The notes under the pieces: generated by a model
What the model was told of the DNA's origin: nothing
The model's input: only the letters and a program-made list of their open reading frames with translations
Databases searched by the model: none
Shown: positions 16,424 to 25,290 of the stretch, in pieces
Layout of the letters: every line of letters starts with the position of its first letter
Numbering within the stretch: position 1 is the first letter of the stretch
Translations under genes and position numbers: made by a program
Assembly (NCBI GenBank): GCA_002480345.1
Contig: DLBY01000061.1
Coordinates: 29,269 to 78,821 of the forward strand
DNA from: Phycisphaerales bacterium UBA7812
GTDB lineage: Bacteria; Planctomycetota; Phycisphaerae; Phycisphaerales; UBA1924
Reading direction: 5' to 3'
Length of the DNA: 49,553 nt

Positions 16424-17962
16424 CTAGGCACCCCGGGGATGCGGGTCACCCCGCGTCGCGTCGCGGGCGGGGGTCGCCGGCGGGTCAGTGCGCGGGAGAG
16501 GCACCGGCGTCCTCGACCCCGGCATCCGGAGTATCGACGGTGTCGGGCGCCGACTCCGGTGCTGCCCGTGATTCCGCGGTCCCGCGCCCCCCCCTTCACC
16601 GGGCATCAACTCGGACAGGCGGACCCCCTCCATCGCGGCGCGGAGCCGCTGGTCGATCTCATCGGAGCCCCCCTGCTCACCCCCGGCGCGGGTGCGGCGG
16701 GCGGCGTCGAGCACATCGACGACCATCACCGAGGACGCGGGCCTCGCGAGGATGAACCCCGTGTCCTTGTCGTCGAACTCGGTCGCACGCGAGACCCCGG
16801 CGCGGACGAGGGCCTGGACGAGGTTGTTCGCGGCCGCGGGGGGGACGCTCGCGCCCTCCGCGAGGTCTTCGGTCGTGAGGGTCTCGCCCTTTTCGAAGGC
16901 GCGGGCGAGCATGACCGCGAAGCGGACCGCGACGCCCGGGTCGACGAGCCCGACCTCGGGTTTCTCGCGTTCCTCGCTCCAGGTCGAGAAGTGCTGGAGG
17001 GAGTAGGCGACCTGGAGCCCGAAGAGCACGATGATCCAGGTGATGTAGACCCAGAACAGGAAGAGGGGGAGCAGGGCGAGCACGCCGTAGAGCTGCTGGA
17101 GGTTGTCCACCGCGTTGGAGACATAGGCGGTGAAGGCGTTCTTGCCGATCTCCCAGCCCAGGCCCGCGATGCCGGCGCCGACGAGGGCGGGGCGGAAGTT
17201 GACCCGCGCGTTGGGGACGGTCATGTAGGCGAACAAGAGCAGGATCGTGTTGATGACGACGCTGACCGCGAAGTCCACGATGTTGCCCGCGATGAAGCCC
17301 TGCGCCTCGCCCTCGGCCTTGCCGATCGAGGCGACCCAGTCGCCCACGCGGTCGCCCACCGAGAAGGTCGCGAGCAGGAAGACAAGGCCCAGCGTGAGGG
17401 TTGTCCAGTAGGTCGTGACGCGTTTGACCCACGCCCGCCCGTTGGGCACGCCGTAGATCTGGTTGAGCGAACGCTCGAGTTCGACGAGCATCGCGATCGC
17501 CCCGTAGACGAGCACGAGGAGCCCGACGAATCCGATCTGGGAGAACGGGAGGCTGGTGACGCGTTCGACGAGGCCTGTGATCCACTCGTCGAGGCGCGTG
17601 GGATCGGCGCCGAGGACGCCTGTCTCGCCCCGCGTCGGGGCCGATGCGCCCGGGTCGGGCTGGGCGGGCGGTTCGGCGTCGCCGTTCTCGAGGGCGATGG
17701 TGTCGAGCCCGATGAAGGCGACGACCTCGCTGATCTGCGAACGGAGTTCCTCATCGGAGAGGAACTGCCCCATCACCGAAGCGCTGACGACGAGGACCGG
17801 GATGAGGCTGAAGATCGTGCGGTAGGACAGGGCGGCGGCCATCCGCGGGATCTGGCTCTTGACCAGCCCGCGCAGCCCGAGACGCAGCACGCGGAGTGTG
17901 CGGCGCCACTCCTCGCGTTCACGGACGATCAGGTCGATCAGGCGTGTGACCGGGTTGATCAC
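16424..17962 (-). CDS. YihY/BrkB family inner-membrane protein, C-terminus possibly frame-shifted
   Basis: A 512-residue membrane protein of the YihY/BrkB (virulence factor BrkB) family. The signature AAALSYRTIFSLIPVLVV lies near residue 39, followed by about six membrane segments (FVGLLVLVYGAIAMLVEL, LGLVFLLATF, VVINTILLLFAY and others). A winged-helix-like soluble part follows (ARAFEKGETLTTEDLAEG). Its transport role is unproven. The start is a GTG at 17962 that overlaps the stop of the pseudouridine synthase as GTGA, so it should be translationally coupled. The last 65 residues, after an eight-base C run (16587-16594), switch to rare codons; one extra base would instead give a normal-looking tail ending at 16485. 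Confidence 0.85.
   Translation of the reverse strand: MINPVTRLIDLIVREREEWRRTLRVLRLGLRGLVKSQIPRMAAALSYRTIFSLIPVLVVSASVMGQFLSDEELRSQISEVVAFIGLDTIALENGDAEPPAQPDPGASAPTRGETGVLGADPTRLDEWITGLVERVTSLPFSQIGFVGLLVLVYGAIAMLVELERSLNQIYGVPNGRAWVKRVTTYWTTLTLGLVFLLATFSVGDRVGDWVASIGKAEGEAQGFIAGNIVDFAVSVVINTILLLFAYMTVPNARVNFRPALVGAGIAGLGWEIGKNAFTAYVSNAVDNLQQLYGVLALLPLFLFWVYITWIIVLFGLQVAYSLQHFSTWSEEREKPEVGLVDPGVAVRFAVMLARAFEKGETLTTEDLAEGASVPPAAANNLVQALVRAGVSRATEFDDKDTGFILARPASSVMVVDVLDAARRTRAGGEQGGSDEIDQRLRAAMEGVRLSELMPGEGGGAGPRNHGQHRSRRPTPSILRMPGSRTPVPLPRTDPPATPARDATRGDPHPRGA
16587..16594. other. Eight-C homopolymer at a likely frame break
   Basis: Eight consecutive C residues on the plus strand (G on the coding strand) near the C-terminus of the BrkB gene. 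Codon use changes in the frame after the run; the frame reached by adding one base keeps the GC-rich codon style and stops at 16485. Confidence 0.6.
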
Positions 17963-18834
17963 GGGGTGCCCTTTCGCCCGCGGTCGGTGCGCGTCTCCTT
18001 TGCCGCCTGAGCCGCGGCGCGGCGGAGGGCCTGGACCTCGCCCCGGTTCAACTCGCGCCAGTCGCCCCGCGCCACGCCTTTGAGCCTGAGGGGTCCCATC
18101 GCGATGCGCTCCAGTTTCCTGACCGGGAAGCCCAGGGCCGCGAGCATGCGGCGCACCTGCCGGTTCCGGCCCTCGCGGATGGTGACCTCGAGCACCGTCT
18201 TGTCCGCCTCCCGATGCACGATCGAGACCTCGACGGGCCCGGTTCGGCTGGCGCCAACGGTTCGTCCGTCTTTCCGATCGGTCAGTTTCACGCCCTCTTC
18301 CAGCGCCTCGACCGCTTCGGGCTCGACCCGTCCCTTGACGAGCGCCCGGTACACCTTGGGCACCCCGTATCGGGGGTGTGTCAGGCGATTCGCCAGTTCG
18401 CCGTCGTTGGTGAGCAGGAGCAAACCCGTGGTGTCGTAATCGAGTCGGCCCACCGGAAAGAGTTGCCCTGAATTGGGGTGCTGGACCAGATCGAGAACGG
18501 TGCGTCGATCGGAGCCCGGCTCGTCGCGGGCGCTCGTGAGGGTCCGCGTGGGCTTGTTGAGCAGGATGTAGATCGCGCGGGCGGGGGGCGGCAGGACGCG
18601 TCCGTCCACGACGATGCGGTCGTTCTGGGCGTCCACCCAGGCGGGGAGATCGGTCACGAGCGTGCCGTTCACCTCGACGAGGCCTTCCTCGATCATGCGC
18701 TCGCAATCCCGGCGAGACGCGATGCCTGCGTCGGCCATGACGCGCTGGAGGCGCTCCCCGCGCGAGGCGTCGCGGAACGCCTCGGCGTCCTGGTCGTGCC
18801 CCTGCTTCCGGTTGGATCGCCCGTTTCGCGCCAT
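17959..18834 (-). CDS. Pseudouridine synthase, RluB/RsuA family
   Basis: This enzyme turns a uridine in ribosomal RNA into pseudouridine. It has an N-terminal S4 RNA-binding domain (ERLQRVMADAGIASRRDCERMIEEG, then VEVNG) and a RsuA-type catalytic domain. The catalytic Asp is in GRLDYDTTGLLLLTND. The later conserved stretch EGRNRQVRRML is also present. The protein has an N-terminal basic extension of about 28 residues and a basic C-terminal tail. I chose the ATG at 18834; a GTG 15 bases upstream is also possible, and neither has a good ribosome site. The family is not resolved to RluB, RluE or RsuA. Its stop overlaps the BrkB start. Confidence 0.92.
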   Translation of the reverse strand: MARNGRSNRKQGHDQDAEAFRDASRGERLQRVMADAGIASRRDCERMIEEGLVEVNGTLVTDLPAWVDAQNDRIVVDGRVLPPPARAIYILLNKPTRTLTSARDEPGSDRRTVLDLVQHPNSGQLFPVGRLDYDTTGLLLLTNDGELANRLTHPRYGVPKVYRALVKGRVEPEAVEALEEGVKLTDRKDGRTVGASRTGPVEVSIVHREADKTVLEVTIREGRNRQVRRMLAALGFPVRKLERIAMGPLRLKGVARGDWRELNRGEVQALRRAAAQAAKETRTDRGRKGTP

Positions 18835-18964
18835 ACGCGACTTTAGCACCGAGCCGAACCCGACCCCTGCTTGCCCGGCGAACGGGGCTGGAGTGGCCCC
18901 CTTTCTGGGCCGATCGCCCTTGGAGAGCCGATCTTTCGATCAAACCCCAGTGCCGAGGGCCCCC

Positions 18965-20251
18965 ATGACCACGCTCCCGACCAACGACGCCGCACACGAG
19001 AGCCTGACCGAGTCCAAGCCCCGCGCCGCGGCGGGCGCGCCGGACCGGATCTTCCTGACACCCCGCGTGCTCGATGCGGCCGCGTTCGCGGAATACGCCG
19101 AGTCGCTGCAATCCCTGATCCGCGATCTCGACGAGCGTTCGGCCCGGCTGTCGGGCGCTTCGACCGACAGCGACCGGATCGCCGCGAGCCTGCGGGAGGC
19201 GTCGTCGCAGCTCAAGCAGCGGGCGCAGGCGGGGGCGTCGATCGCGAAGCGGCTCGACTCGCAGATCGCGGCCGCGGACCGGGCCCTGGGCTCGCTCAAG
19301 AACGGGTTCGGCGATGAACAGACCATCGCGCGGCTCGCGGAAGAGGCGATCGTGAGTCGACAGTCCGCGATCGACAAGGCGATCGCGCAGCGGTTCGCGT
19401 CGCTCGAGTCGCGCCTGCGCGAGGCGGAGAGCCGGGCGGAGCAGGCCGAGGCCCGCGCCGCGGCGACCGAGAAGCGGCTCGCGACGCTGACGCGTTCGCT
19501 CGAGACGCTGGAGACGCAGGCGGGGACGATCGAGACGCGGACGACCGAATCGATCGCGGGCGCGGAGAGCCGGGCGGAGCGGGCGACGACCAAGGCGCTC
19601 GACGCGCTCGAACAGTTGCGCGTGCTCGCGGACGACATCCGCGCCAAGACCGGCGCCGACACGCGGGAGATCGAGGCCCGACTGGGCCCCGCGCGGGACC
19701 TGCTCGCGGACGCGGCGACGCTGCTGGGCAGCCCCGGGACGCCCGGCGTCCTGCACGAAGCGATCGCGAACGCCCGCGCCGCGACAAGCGAGCTGAAGAC
19801 GCTGCACGATTCGACGGGGAAGCGCATCGCCGCGGCGGCGGAGGCGCACGCGACGATCGTCGACACCGTGAAGGCGGCGGCGGAGAGCATCGAATCGCTC
19901 CGCACGCGGACCGGTGAGCTGATCGACGGGCTCGAGGGCGAGGTCGACGCGCTCAGCGAGCAGCTGTCACCCGTCGAGCGGGCGGCCGCGTCGCTGGGGG
20001 GCACGCTCGACGAACTCGCCCAGCGGACGCACGCGATTCACCGGGAGATCCAGCAGGCGGTGAGCGCCGCGCACGCCGCGGAGCAGGCGGACCCCGCGGA
20101 GCTCGCGGCGGCGAGCGTGGACCGGGCGCGGCGGGCGGCCGACGAGATCACGAGCCAGGCGCTCCGGCAGGTCGAGGAAGCGGCGGAGTGGCTCTCGGCG
20201 CTCGCGGCGCAGGCGCACCCGCCCCAGCCCGTGCGGACCAGCGAGGGCTGA
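18965..20251 (+). CDS. Long coiled-coil protein, unknown function
   Basis: A 428-residue, almost wholly helical protein. From about residue 35 to the end, Ala, Glu, Arg, Leu and Lys dominate with heptad-like spacing, for example in the stretch with RLREAESRAEQAEARAAATEKRLATL, here quoted in part. No membrane segment, signal peptide or nuclease motif is seen. It could be a cytoskeletal or scaffold protein, or a nucleoid-associated one; the sequence does not decide. The ATG at 18965 follows GAGGGCCCCC, a fair ribosome site. Its stop codon is immediately next to the stop of the DUF1232-like gene on the other strand. Confidence 0.7.
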   Translation: MTTLPTNDAAHESLTESKPRAAAGAPDRIFLTPRVLDAAAFAEYAESLQSLIRDLDERSARLSGASTDSDRIAASLREASSQLKQRAQAGASIAKRLDSQIAAADRALGSLKNGFGDEQTIARLAEEAIVSRQSAIDKAIAQRFASLESRLREAESRAEQAEARAAATEKRLATLTRSLETLETQAGTIETRTTESIAGAESRAERATTKALDALEQLRVLADDIRAKTGADTREIEARLGPARDLLADAATLLGSPGTPGVLHEAIANARAATSELKTLHDSTGKRIAAAAEAHATIVDTVKAAAESIESLRTRTGELIDGLEGEVDALSEQLSPVERAAASLGGTLDELAQRTHAIHREIQQAVSAAHAAEQADPAELAAASVDRARRAADEITSQALRQVEEAAEWLSALAAQAHPPQPVRTSEG

Positions 20252-20911
20252 TCAGTCCCCCGCCCAGCGGCGGCCCAGGTCGAGGTCGGGCACATCCGCG
20301 AGAGGCGAGCGCTCGCCCGGCAATCGGACACTCGAGGGCAGGTCCATCGCGAGGCCCGATCCCCCGATGCGCTCGAAGATCTGCTCGATCGTGTCCTTCA
20401 CATTCTGACGGCGGGCAAACGCGACGATCGCCATCTCCAGGCGGGTCGCGGTCGGGTCCCCGATGATCCGCTTGATGTCCTGCATCATCGCGAAGGCGCC
20501 GCCCGGCAGCAGGGTCTGCCCCGCGAGGGCCCGGTTCCGCTCGCTGATCTCCTGCATCAGCCCGTAGATCAGGTAGGCGTCGTCGAGCACGCCCGCGAGG
20601 CCCGCGCTGTCGGGGATGAAGTCCATCTCCTCGGCGGTGTACTGCACCGCGGTCTCGAAGATCGGCTCCACCTGCTCGAGCACCCCCGCCTTCTTGGCCG
20701 CCTCCAGCGTCGCCTCCAGCACATCGGGCGCCCCGGCGACGAACGCCCGCACCGCCGCGACCGCTTCGCCCGCGATCGACGCGGCCTCGCCCTCGCTCTT
20801 CGCGGGCAGTCTGGTCCGCACCGCCTCCGCGACCATCGCGCGGAAGGCGCCCGACTCGTCCTCGGCCTTCAACGCCGCCTCGATCTCGGTCCGGATCCCG
20901 CTGATATCCAT
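20252..20911 (-). CDS. DUF1232-like protein
   Basis: A 219-residue soluble protein, helix-rich throughout. Near residue 100 it has the phrase DFIPDSAGLAGVLDDAYLI, which matches the core of the DUF1232 (YkvA) domain: DxIPD followed by a Leu-Asp-Asp pair. In DUF1232 proteins this motif sits in a hydrophobic hairpin; here the hydrophobicity is only moderate. Function is unknown in the family. The ATG at 20911 is chosen because the upstream open frame looks non-coding. It is convergent with the coiled-coil gene with no base between the two stop codons (joined as TGATCA). Confidence 0.6.
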   Translation of the reverse strand: MDISGIRTEIEAALKAEDESGAFRAMVAEAVRTRLPAKSEGEAASIAGEAVAAVRAFVAGAPDVLEATLEAAKKAGVLEQVEPIFETAVQYTAEEMDFIPDSAGLAGVLDDAYLIYGLMQEISERNRALAGQTLLPGGAFAMMQDIKRIIGDPTATRLEMAIVAFARRQNVKDTIEQIFERIGGSGLAMDLPSSVRLPGERSPLADVPDLDLGRRWAGD

Positions 20912-21060
20912 GCATCGCCCCCCGTCGCTGTGTGCCGCGGAGTCTAGCAAACCACGGCCGGCCCGCGGGACGCGATGCCGCGTGACCACTACCATGTCCC
21001 GCACGGCCTGCCCCGCACCGGGCACGAGACACACGACACCACCCCAAGGGACGCATCCCC

Positions 21061-22281
21061 ATGAAGATCCACGAGCACCAGGCACGCGACCTCCTCGCCT
21101 CCTACGGCCTCCCCGTCCCCCCCGCCGAGGTCATCACCGACGCGAAGGACGCCGCGGCGGCGTATGAGCGGGCCTCGAAGGAGGCGGGCACCAAGCTCGT
21201 CGTCGTCAAGGCCCAAGTGCACGCCGGCGGGCGGGGCAAGGCGGGGTTCGTCAAGCTCGTCAACAGCGCCGCCGAGGCCACCGAGGCGGCGACCTTCATG
21301 CTCTCCAACCGCATGGTGAGCAACCAGACCGGACCCGAGGGGCTGGAGGTCAAGAAGCTGCTCATCGCCGCGGGCGTGGACATCGCCCACGAGTACTACC
21401 TCGCGATCACCACCGACCGCGACACGCGGCGCAATGTGCTCATCGCCTCGGCCGAGGGCGGCGTGGAGATCGAGAAGGTCGCGGAGGAGAACCCCGCGGC
21501 GATCCTCAAGCAGCCGATCCACCCGCTCATGGGCCTGCAGCCCCACCAGGCCCGCAAGATGGCCTTCGACCTGGGCCTCAAAGGCAAGCAGGTGGGCCAG
21601 GCGATCAAGATCATGACGGCGCTGGCGAAACTGTTCGTCGACAAGGACTGCTCGCTCGCGGAGATCAACCCGCTCGTGCTCACCCCCGCGACCGACGAGC
21701 ACCCGCAGGGCCAGCTGCTCGCGATCGACGCGAAGTTCAACTTCGACGACAACGGCCTCGTCCGCCAGAAGGACCTGCAGGCCCTGGACGACAAGGCCGA
21801 GGCCAACCCCGCGGAGGTCCGCGCCGAAGAGCACGGCCTGTCCTACATCCCGCTGGACGGCAATATCGGCTGCCTGGTCAACGGCGCCGGCCTCGCCATG
21901 GCGACCATGGACACCATCAAGCACCACGGCGGCGAGCCCGCCAACTTCCTCGATGTCGGCGGCTCGGCCTCGGAGGAAGCGGTGACCGAGGCCTTCTCGA
22001 TCATCCTCAGCGACGCGAAGGTGAAGGGCATCCTGGTCAACATCTTCGGCGGCATCATGGACTGCAACACGATCGCCCAGGGCGTGGTGAACGCCGCGAC
22101 GAACTTCAAGAACGACGACGGCACGACGGGCTTCAAGGTCCCGCTGGTGGTGCGCCTGGAGGGCAACAATGTCGACGCGGGCCAGGCGACGCTGGAAGCC
22201 GCGTCGGCGAACCTGCCGACGCTGCAGGCGGCGAGTGATCTGAATGACGGGGCGAAGAAGGTGGTGGAGGCGGTTGGGTGA
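21061..22281 (+). CDS. sucC: Succinate-CoA ligase, beta subunit
   Basis: SucC, with SucD, interconverts succinyl-CoA and succinate with nucleotide triphosphate formation in the TCA cycle. The 406-residue protein opens with the family start MKIHEHQARDLLASYGLPVP. It has the ATP-grasp loop VVVKAQVHAGGRGKAG and the late CoA-ligase motif VNIFGGIMDCNTIAQGV. It is slightly longer than the usual 385-395 residues. AAGGGA lies upstream of the ATG. sucD, which normally follows sucC at once, is absent here: a 336-base spacer with an inverted-repeat element follows. Confidence 0.97.
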   Translation: MKIHEHQARDLLASYGLPVPPAEVITDAKDAAAAYERASKEAGTKLVVVKAQVHAGGRGKAGFVKLVNSAAEATEAATFMLSNRMVSNQTGPEGLEVKKLLIAAGVDIAHEYYLAITTDRDTRRNVLIASAEGGVEIEKVAEENPAAILKQPIHPLMGLQPHQARKMAFDLGLKGKQVGQAIKIMTALAKLFVDKDCSLAEINPLVLTPATDEHPQGQLLAIDAKFNFDDNGLVRQKDLQALDDKAEANPAEVRAEEHGLSYIPLDGNIGCLVNGAGLAMATMDTIKHHGGEPANFLDVGGSASEEAVTEAFSIILSDAKVKGILVNIFGGIMDCNTIAQGVVNAATNFKNDDGTTGFKVPLVVRLEGNNVDAGQATLEAASANLPTLQAASDLNDGAKKVVEAVG

Positions 22282-22309
22282 AGTGAAGTGGGCCGGGTGC
22301 CCATGACCC

Positions 22310-22398
22310 GTGCCACTGACCTGTTCCCACAGGTCAGTGCTCCCCCTCATCCAATACGCCAGCCCAAGAGCACGGACCCCAGGACGGGTCCGTGGCAC
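22310..22398. repeat. 89-bp MITE-like element with 12-bp inverted ends (copy A)
   Basis: Left end GTGCCACTGACC (22310-22321); right end reads inward as the inverted copy with one mismatch (right arm ends GTGGCAC at 22398). Inside are two hairpins: an 11-bp perfect stem (22314-22324 with 22329-22339) and a 9-bp stem (22371-22379 with 22386-22394). Bases 22375-22398 match 32066-32089 at 22 of 24 positions. No T-run follows, so a terminator role for sucC is unproven. The rest of 22282-22617 holds no gene I can support. Confidence 0.7.
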
Positions 22399-22617
22399 GA
22401 CCTGCCTCGCAACCACGCTCCCCCCGTCCGATAGCACCGCGGGCGAAAAAGCCCGTCCAATGCCCGGATTGGGCTCCGTCACGACCCGCACCAGTCGTTA
22501 TCCTCGTCCCGGGGGTGTCGCGGAGCCGGCGGGGTCTTCGTGCGCGGCCGTTTCTGGGCCGTGCACGAGGCCTGCATCTGTCGCCGACTCCGCACCATTC
22601 ACAGGGAGACCGCGAAC

Positions 22618-25020
22618 ATGATGAATCCGAGCGTGCAACGAGTGGCCCTGGTGGCCGGTCTGCTGGTGAGCGGCGCGAGCCTCGCCGACGAGGCGAGCAT
22701 CCGCGCGTACCTGTCGGCCAACGCGACGACCGCCTACCTGCAAACGGGCGACACCCGCCTCGAACTGGTGGAGCCCGAGGGACGCGTCGCGCCGGGCCTG
22801 GTCATGTTCCAGAAGTTCATCGGCGATCGCGAACTCCACGGCGCCCGGGTCTATGTGATGGAGAACGCAGACGGCACGGTCGCTCGCGTCTTCGACGATT
22901 CGACGGCGAACCTCGCCCTGCGCCGCGCCCCGGTGCACATCGACCGCGATGTCGCGGTGAACACGGTCGAGGGGCTGCTGCCCCAGTCGATCGGGTCCGC
23001 GGTCGAGCAAGTGTGGTTCCGCACCGGGAACGAGGCGGTGCTGGCGTGGGAGGTCACCACGGCGCTGGCGGACCTGGGCGCGCCCGCCAGCCCGACGCAC
23101 TACGAGGCGGTGATCGACGCGGCGACCGGGGAGATCCTCTCCGAGCGGCAGATCGACACCAAGACCTACGCCCCGGGCTCGCCCGAGGCCGCGGAGAGCG
23201 TCTTCCCCCGGATCGTGATCAACAACGCGATCGGCGCGCAGGGCTCGCGTGATTACGCGGCGCCGTTCGACGCGGTCGTTCGGGTCGGCGGGTGCACCGG
23301 CACGCTGATTGCGCCGAATGTCATCCTCAGCGCCCGCCACTGCGGCATCGGCGCCGGCACGCTCGTCCGGTTCGGCGACAACTCGAACAGCACCACCTTC
23401 ACCGCGACGGTGCAGTCGTCGATCCTCCCGGACGGGGCGGGCTCGCTGCTCGACGGCGGCGATGTGTCCATCCATGTGCTGACGGCGCCCGTGCCCGCCA
23501 ACATCGCCCAGCCCATGCGCCTCATCGACGAGACCAACGACCTCGAGGGCATGGTCTGCGCCACCCTGGGCTACGGGTGGAACGGGCTCGGCAGCGTCGG
23601 GCACGGCGGCAGCGCCGACGGCTTCCGCTGGGGCGGCGAGAACATCATCGACCGCTACGGAAGCCCCGCGAACCAGAGCGGCACCAACATCATCTCGACC
23701 GACTTCGACAACGGCACCAGCGGCGCGAACACCATCCCGACCAGCAGCTCGACGCCCCTCGAGTTCGAGGCGACCACCGCCCCGGGTGACAGCGGAGGCC
23801 CCGTCCTCGTCCGCTTCGGCAGCGAGTGGGTCATCGCGGGCGTGCTCTCGGGCGGCACGACCAGCAACAGCGTCTACGGCGACATCTCCTGGTGGACCGG
23901 CTCGGCGCTCTACCGGGGCGACATCGAGGCCGCGGGCGGCGCGTTCGTCACGGGCCTCGAGATCCTCTTCCCGGACGGGCGGCCCGATCTCGTCTCGTCG
24001 AGCGGCGGCGAGACGCTGCGCATCGACATCGTTCCCTCGGTCGAGGACCCCGTCGTCCCGGGCAGCGGGACCTTCCATGTCGACGCGGGGGCGGGGTTCC
24101 AGCAGTTCCCGCTCGTGCCCGTCTCCGCGACGAGCTTCACCGCGGCCTTCCCCGCGCCCGCGGACTGCCCGACAGGCGTCGAGTACTACATCTCGTTCGA
24201 CCTCGCGTCCGGCACCACCGTGACCGCGCCCTCGGGCGCGTCGCCCCAGTCGGCCAACCTCTTCCGCGCGGTCGCCGCCGACGAGGTCGACTTTGACGAC
24301 CTGTACGACTTCGAGGCGACCGTCGGCTTCACCGCCGGCGCGCCGGGCGACAACGCGACCACCGGCGTGTGGGTTCGCGTGGACCCGAGGGGCACCGCGG
24401 CCCAGCCCGAGAATGACAACACCCCCGACGGCACCTTCGCGTGGGTGACTGGCCAGGGCAGCCCCGGGGGCTCGCTGGGCGAGAATGATGTCGACGGCGG
24501 CACGACCTCGCTGGTGAGCAACCGGATCGACCTGAGCGGCACCCAGTCCGCGACGATCGCCTACGCGCGCTGGTACTCCAACAGCGCCGGCGCCTCGCCC
24601 AACGCGGATGTGTTCGAGGTGTTCGTCTCCGACGACGACGGGCAGACCTATGTCCCCGTCGAGACCGTCGGGCCCGCGGGCCCCGGGACCTCGGGAGGCT
24701 GGATCGTCACCGGGTTCGATGTCGCCGATTTCGTCGACCTGACCACCACCGTCCGCGTCAAATTCGTCGCCAGCGACCTGGGCAGCGGCTCGATCGTCGA
24801 AGCGGGCATTGACGATGTCCGCGTGTTGGGCGTCTCGTGCACCGACAGCTGCCCCGCCGACCTCGCCGCGCCGTTCGGCGTGCTCGATCTCGCCGATGTG
24901 CAGGCCTTCGTCGGGGCGTTCACCTCGGGCGGCGCGCTGGCCGACCTGAACGGGGACGGCGTCTTCGATCTCACCGATGTCCAGGAGTTCATCACCGCGT
25001 TCAACGCGGGCTGCCCGTAA
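22618..25020 (+). CDS. Secreted trypsin-like protease with prodomain and GC-type dockerin tail
   Basis: An 800-residue exported protease. A signal peptide (cleavage near GASLA) is followed by a segment of about 150 residues with a PepSY/FTP-like propeptide ending in the phrase YEAVIDAATGEIL. A chymotrypsin-fold (S1) domain follows: His241 in LSARHC, Asp282 in GGDVSIHV, Ser392 in APGDSGGP. A region of about 300 residues with beta-sandwich character comes next. The tail (about 742-800) has ADLAAPFGVLDLAD, the EF-hand-like loop DLNGDGVFDLTD and the ending AGCP. Such a thermolysin-type propeptide in front of an S1 domain is unusual. A terminator follows the gene. Substrate is unknown. Confidence 0.92.
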   Translation: MMNPSVQRVALVAGLLVSGASLADEASIRAYLSANATTAYLQTGDTRLELVEPEGRVAPGLVMFQKFIGDRELHGARVYVMENADGTVARVFDDSTANLALRRAPVHIDRDVAVNTVEGLLPQSIGSAVEQVWFRTGNEAVLAWEVTTALADLGAPASPTHYEAVIDAATGEILSERQIDTKTYAPGSPEAAESVFPRIVINNAIGAQGSRDYAAPFDAVVRVGGCTGTLIAPNVILSARHCGIGAGTLVRFGDNSNSTTFTATVQSSILPDGAGSLLDGGDVSIHVLTAPVPANIAQPMRLIDETNDLEGMVCATLGYGWNGLGSVGHGGSADGFRWGGENIIDRYGSPANQSGTNIISTDFDNGTSGANTIPTSSSTPLEFEATTAPGDSGGPVLVRFGSEWVIAGVLSGGTTSNSVYGDISWWTGSALYRGDIEAAGGAFVTGLEILFPDGRPDLVSSSGGETLRIDIVPSVEDPVVPGSGTFHVDAGAGFQQFPLVPVSATSFTAAFPAPADCPTGVEYYISFDLASGTTVTAPSGASPQSANLFRAVAADEVDFDDLYDFEATVGFTAGAPGDNATTGVWVRVDPRGTAAQPENDNTPDGTFAWVTGQGSPGGSLGENDVDGGTTSLVSNRIDLSGTQSATIAYARWYSNSAGASPNADVFEVFVSDDDGQTYVPVETVGPAGPGTSGGWIVTGFDVADFVDLTTTVRVKFVASDLGSGSIVEAGIDDVRVLGVSCTDSCPADLAAPFGVLDLADVQAFVGAFTSGGALADLNGDGVFDLTDVQEFITAFNAGCP

Positions 25021-25058
25021 CCCCGATCGCCGAGCGCTGATCGCAGATCCTCCCCACC

Positions 25059-25088
25059 AACGGCCGCGACCCAGTCGCGGCCGTTTTT
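25059..25088 (+). terminator. Intrinsic terminator after the protease gene
   Basis: A 9-bp perfect stem (25061-25069 with 25075-25083, loop of 5) followed by a run of five T residues. It closes transcription 40 bases after the stop and isolates the next gene, which has its own promoter. Confidence 0.85.
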
Positions 25089-25207
25089 CGTGCGCCGTCA
25101 CGGTGTGGCCCCGATCGCGCGCCCGGCCCCGCCGTCGGGCGGTTCGGTAGTGAGCCGGATGATTCTCGGGCCAGCGCCGGAGGCATCCGACGCATAGACC
25201 GGAACGA

Positions 25208-25236
25208 TTGGTGCTGTGGCGATTTGCTCGTACAAT
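25208..25236 (+). promoter_or_regulatory. Promoter of the GH16 gene
   Basis: TTGGTG (25208-25213), a 17-base spacer and TACAAT (25231-25236). Transcription should start near 25243. This lies after the upstream in-frame GTG at 25216, so that GTG cannot serve as start if this promoter is used. Confidence 0.6.
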
Positions 25237-25276
25237 GTTTGTCAGTACATTCCGCTGCCGACCCTGCCCAGAGACC

Positions 25277-25290
25277 GGAGGTGCGTCATT
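25277..25290 (+). promoter_or_regulatory. Shine-Dalgarno site in front of an apparent ATT start codon
   Basis: GGAGGT (25277-25282) is followed by ATT at 25288-25290, six bases after the last G of the GGAGG core. This ATT is in frame with the GH16 signal peptide. Confidence 0.55.

Noticed and set aside
18000..19849. Upstream extension of the BrkB frame to over 1100 residues
   Set aside because: The extension overlaps the pseudouridine synthase and the coiled-coil gene; a GTG start at 17962 with a GTGA overlap is much more credible.
22314..22339. Perfect 11-bp hairpin after sucC as an intrinsic terminator
   Set aside because: No T-run follows it, and it is part of a repeated element.
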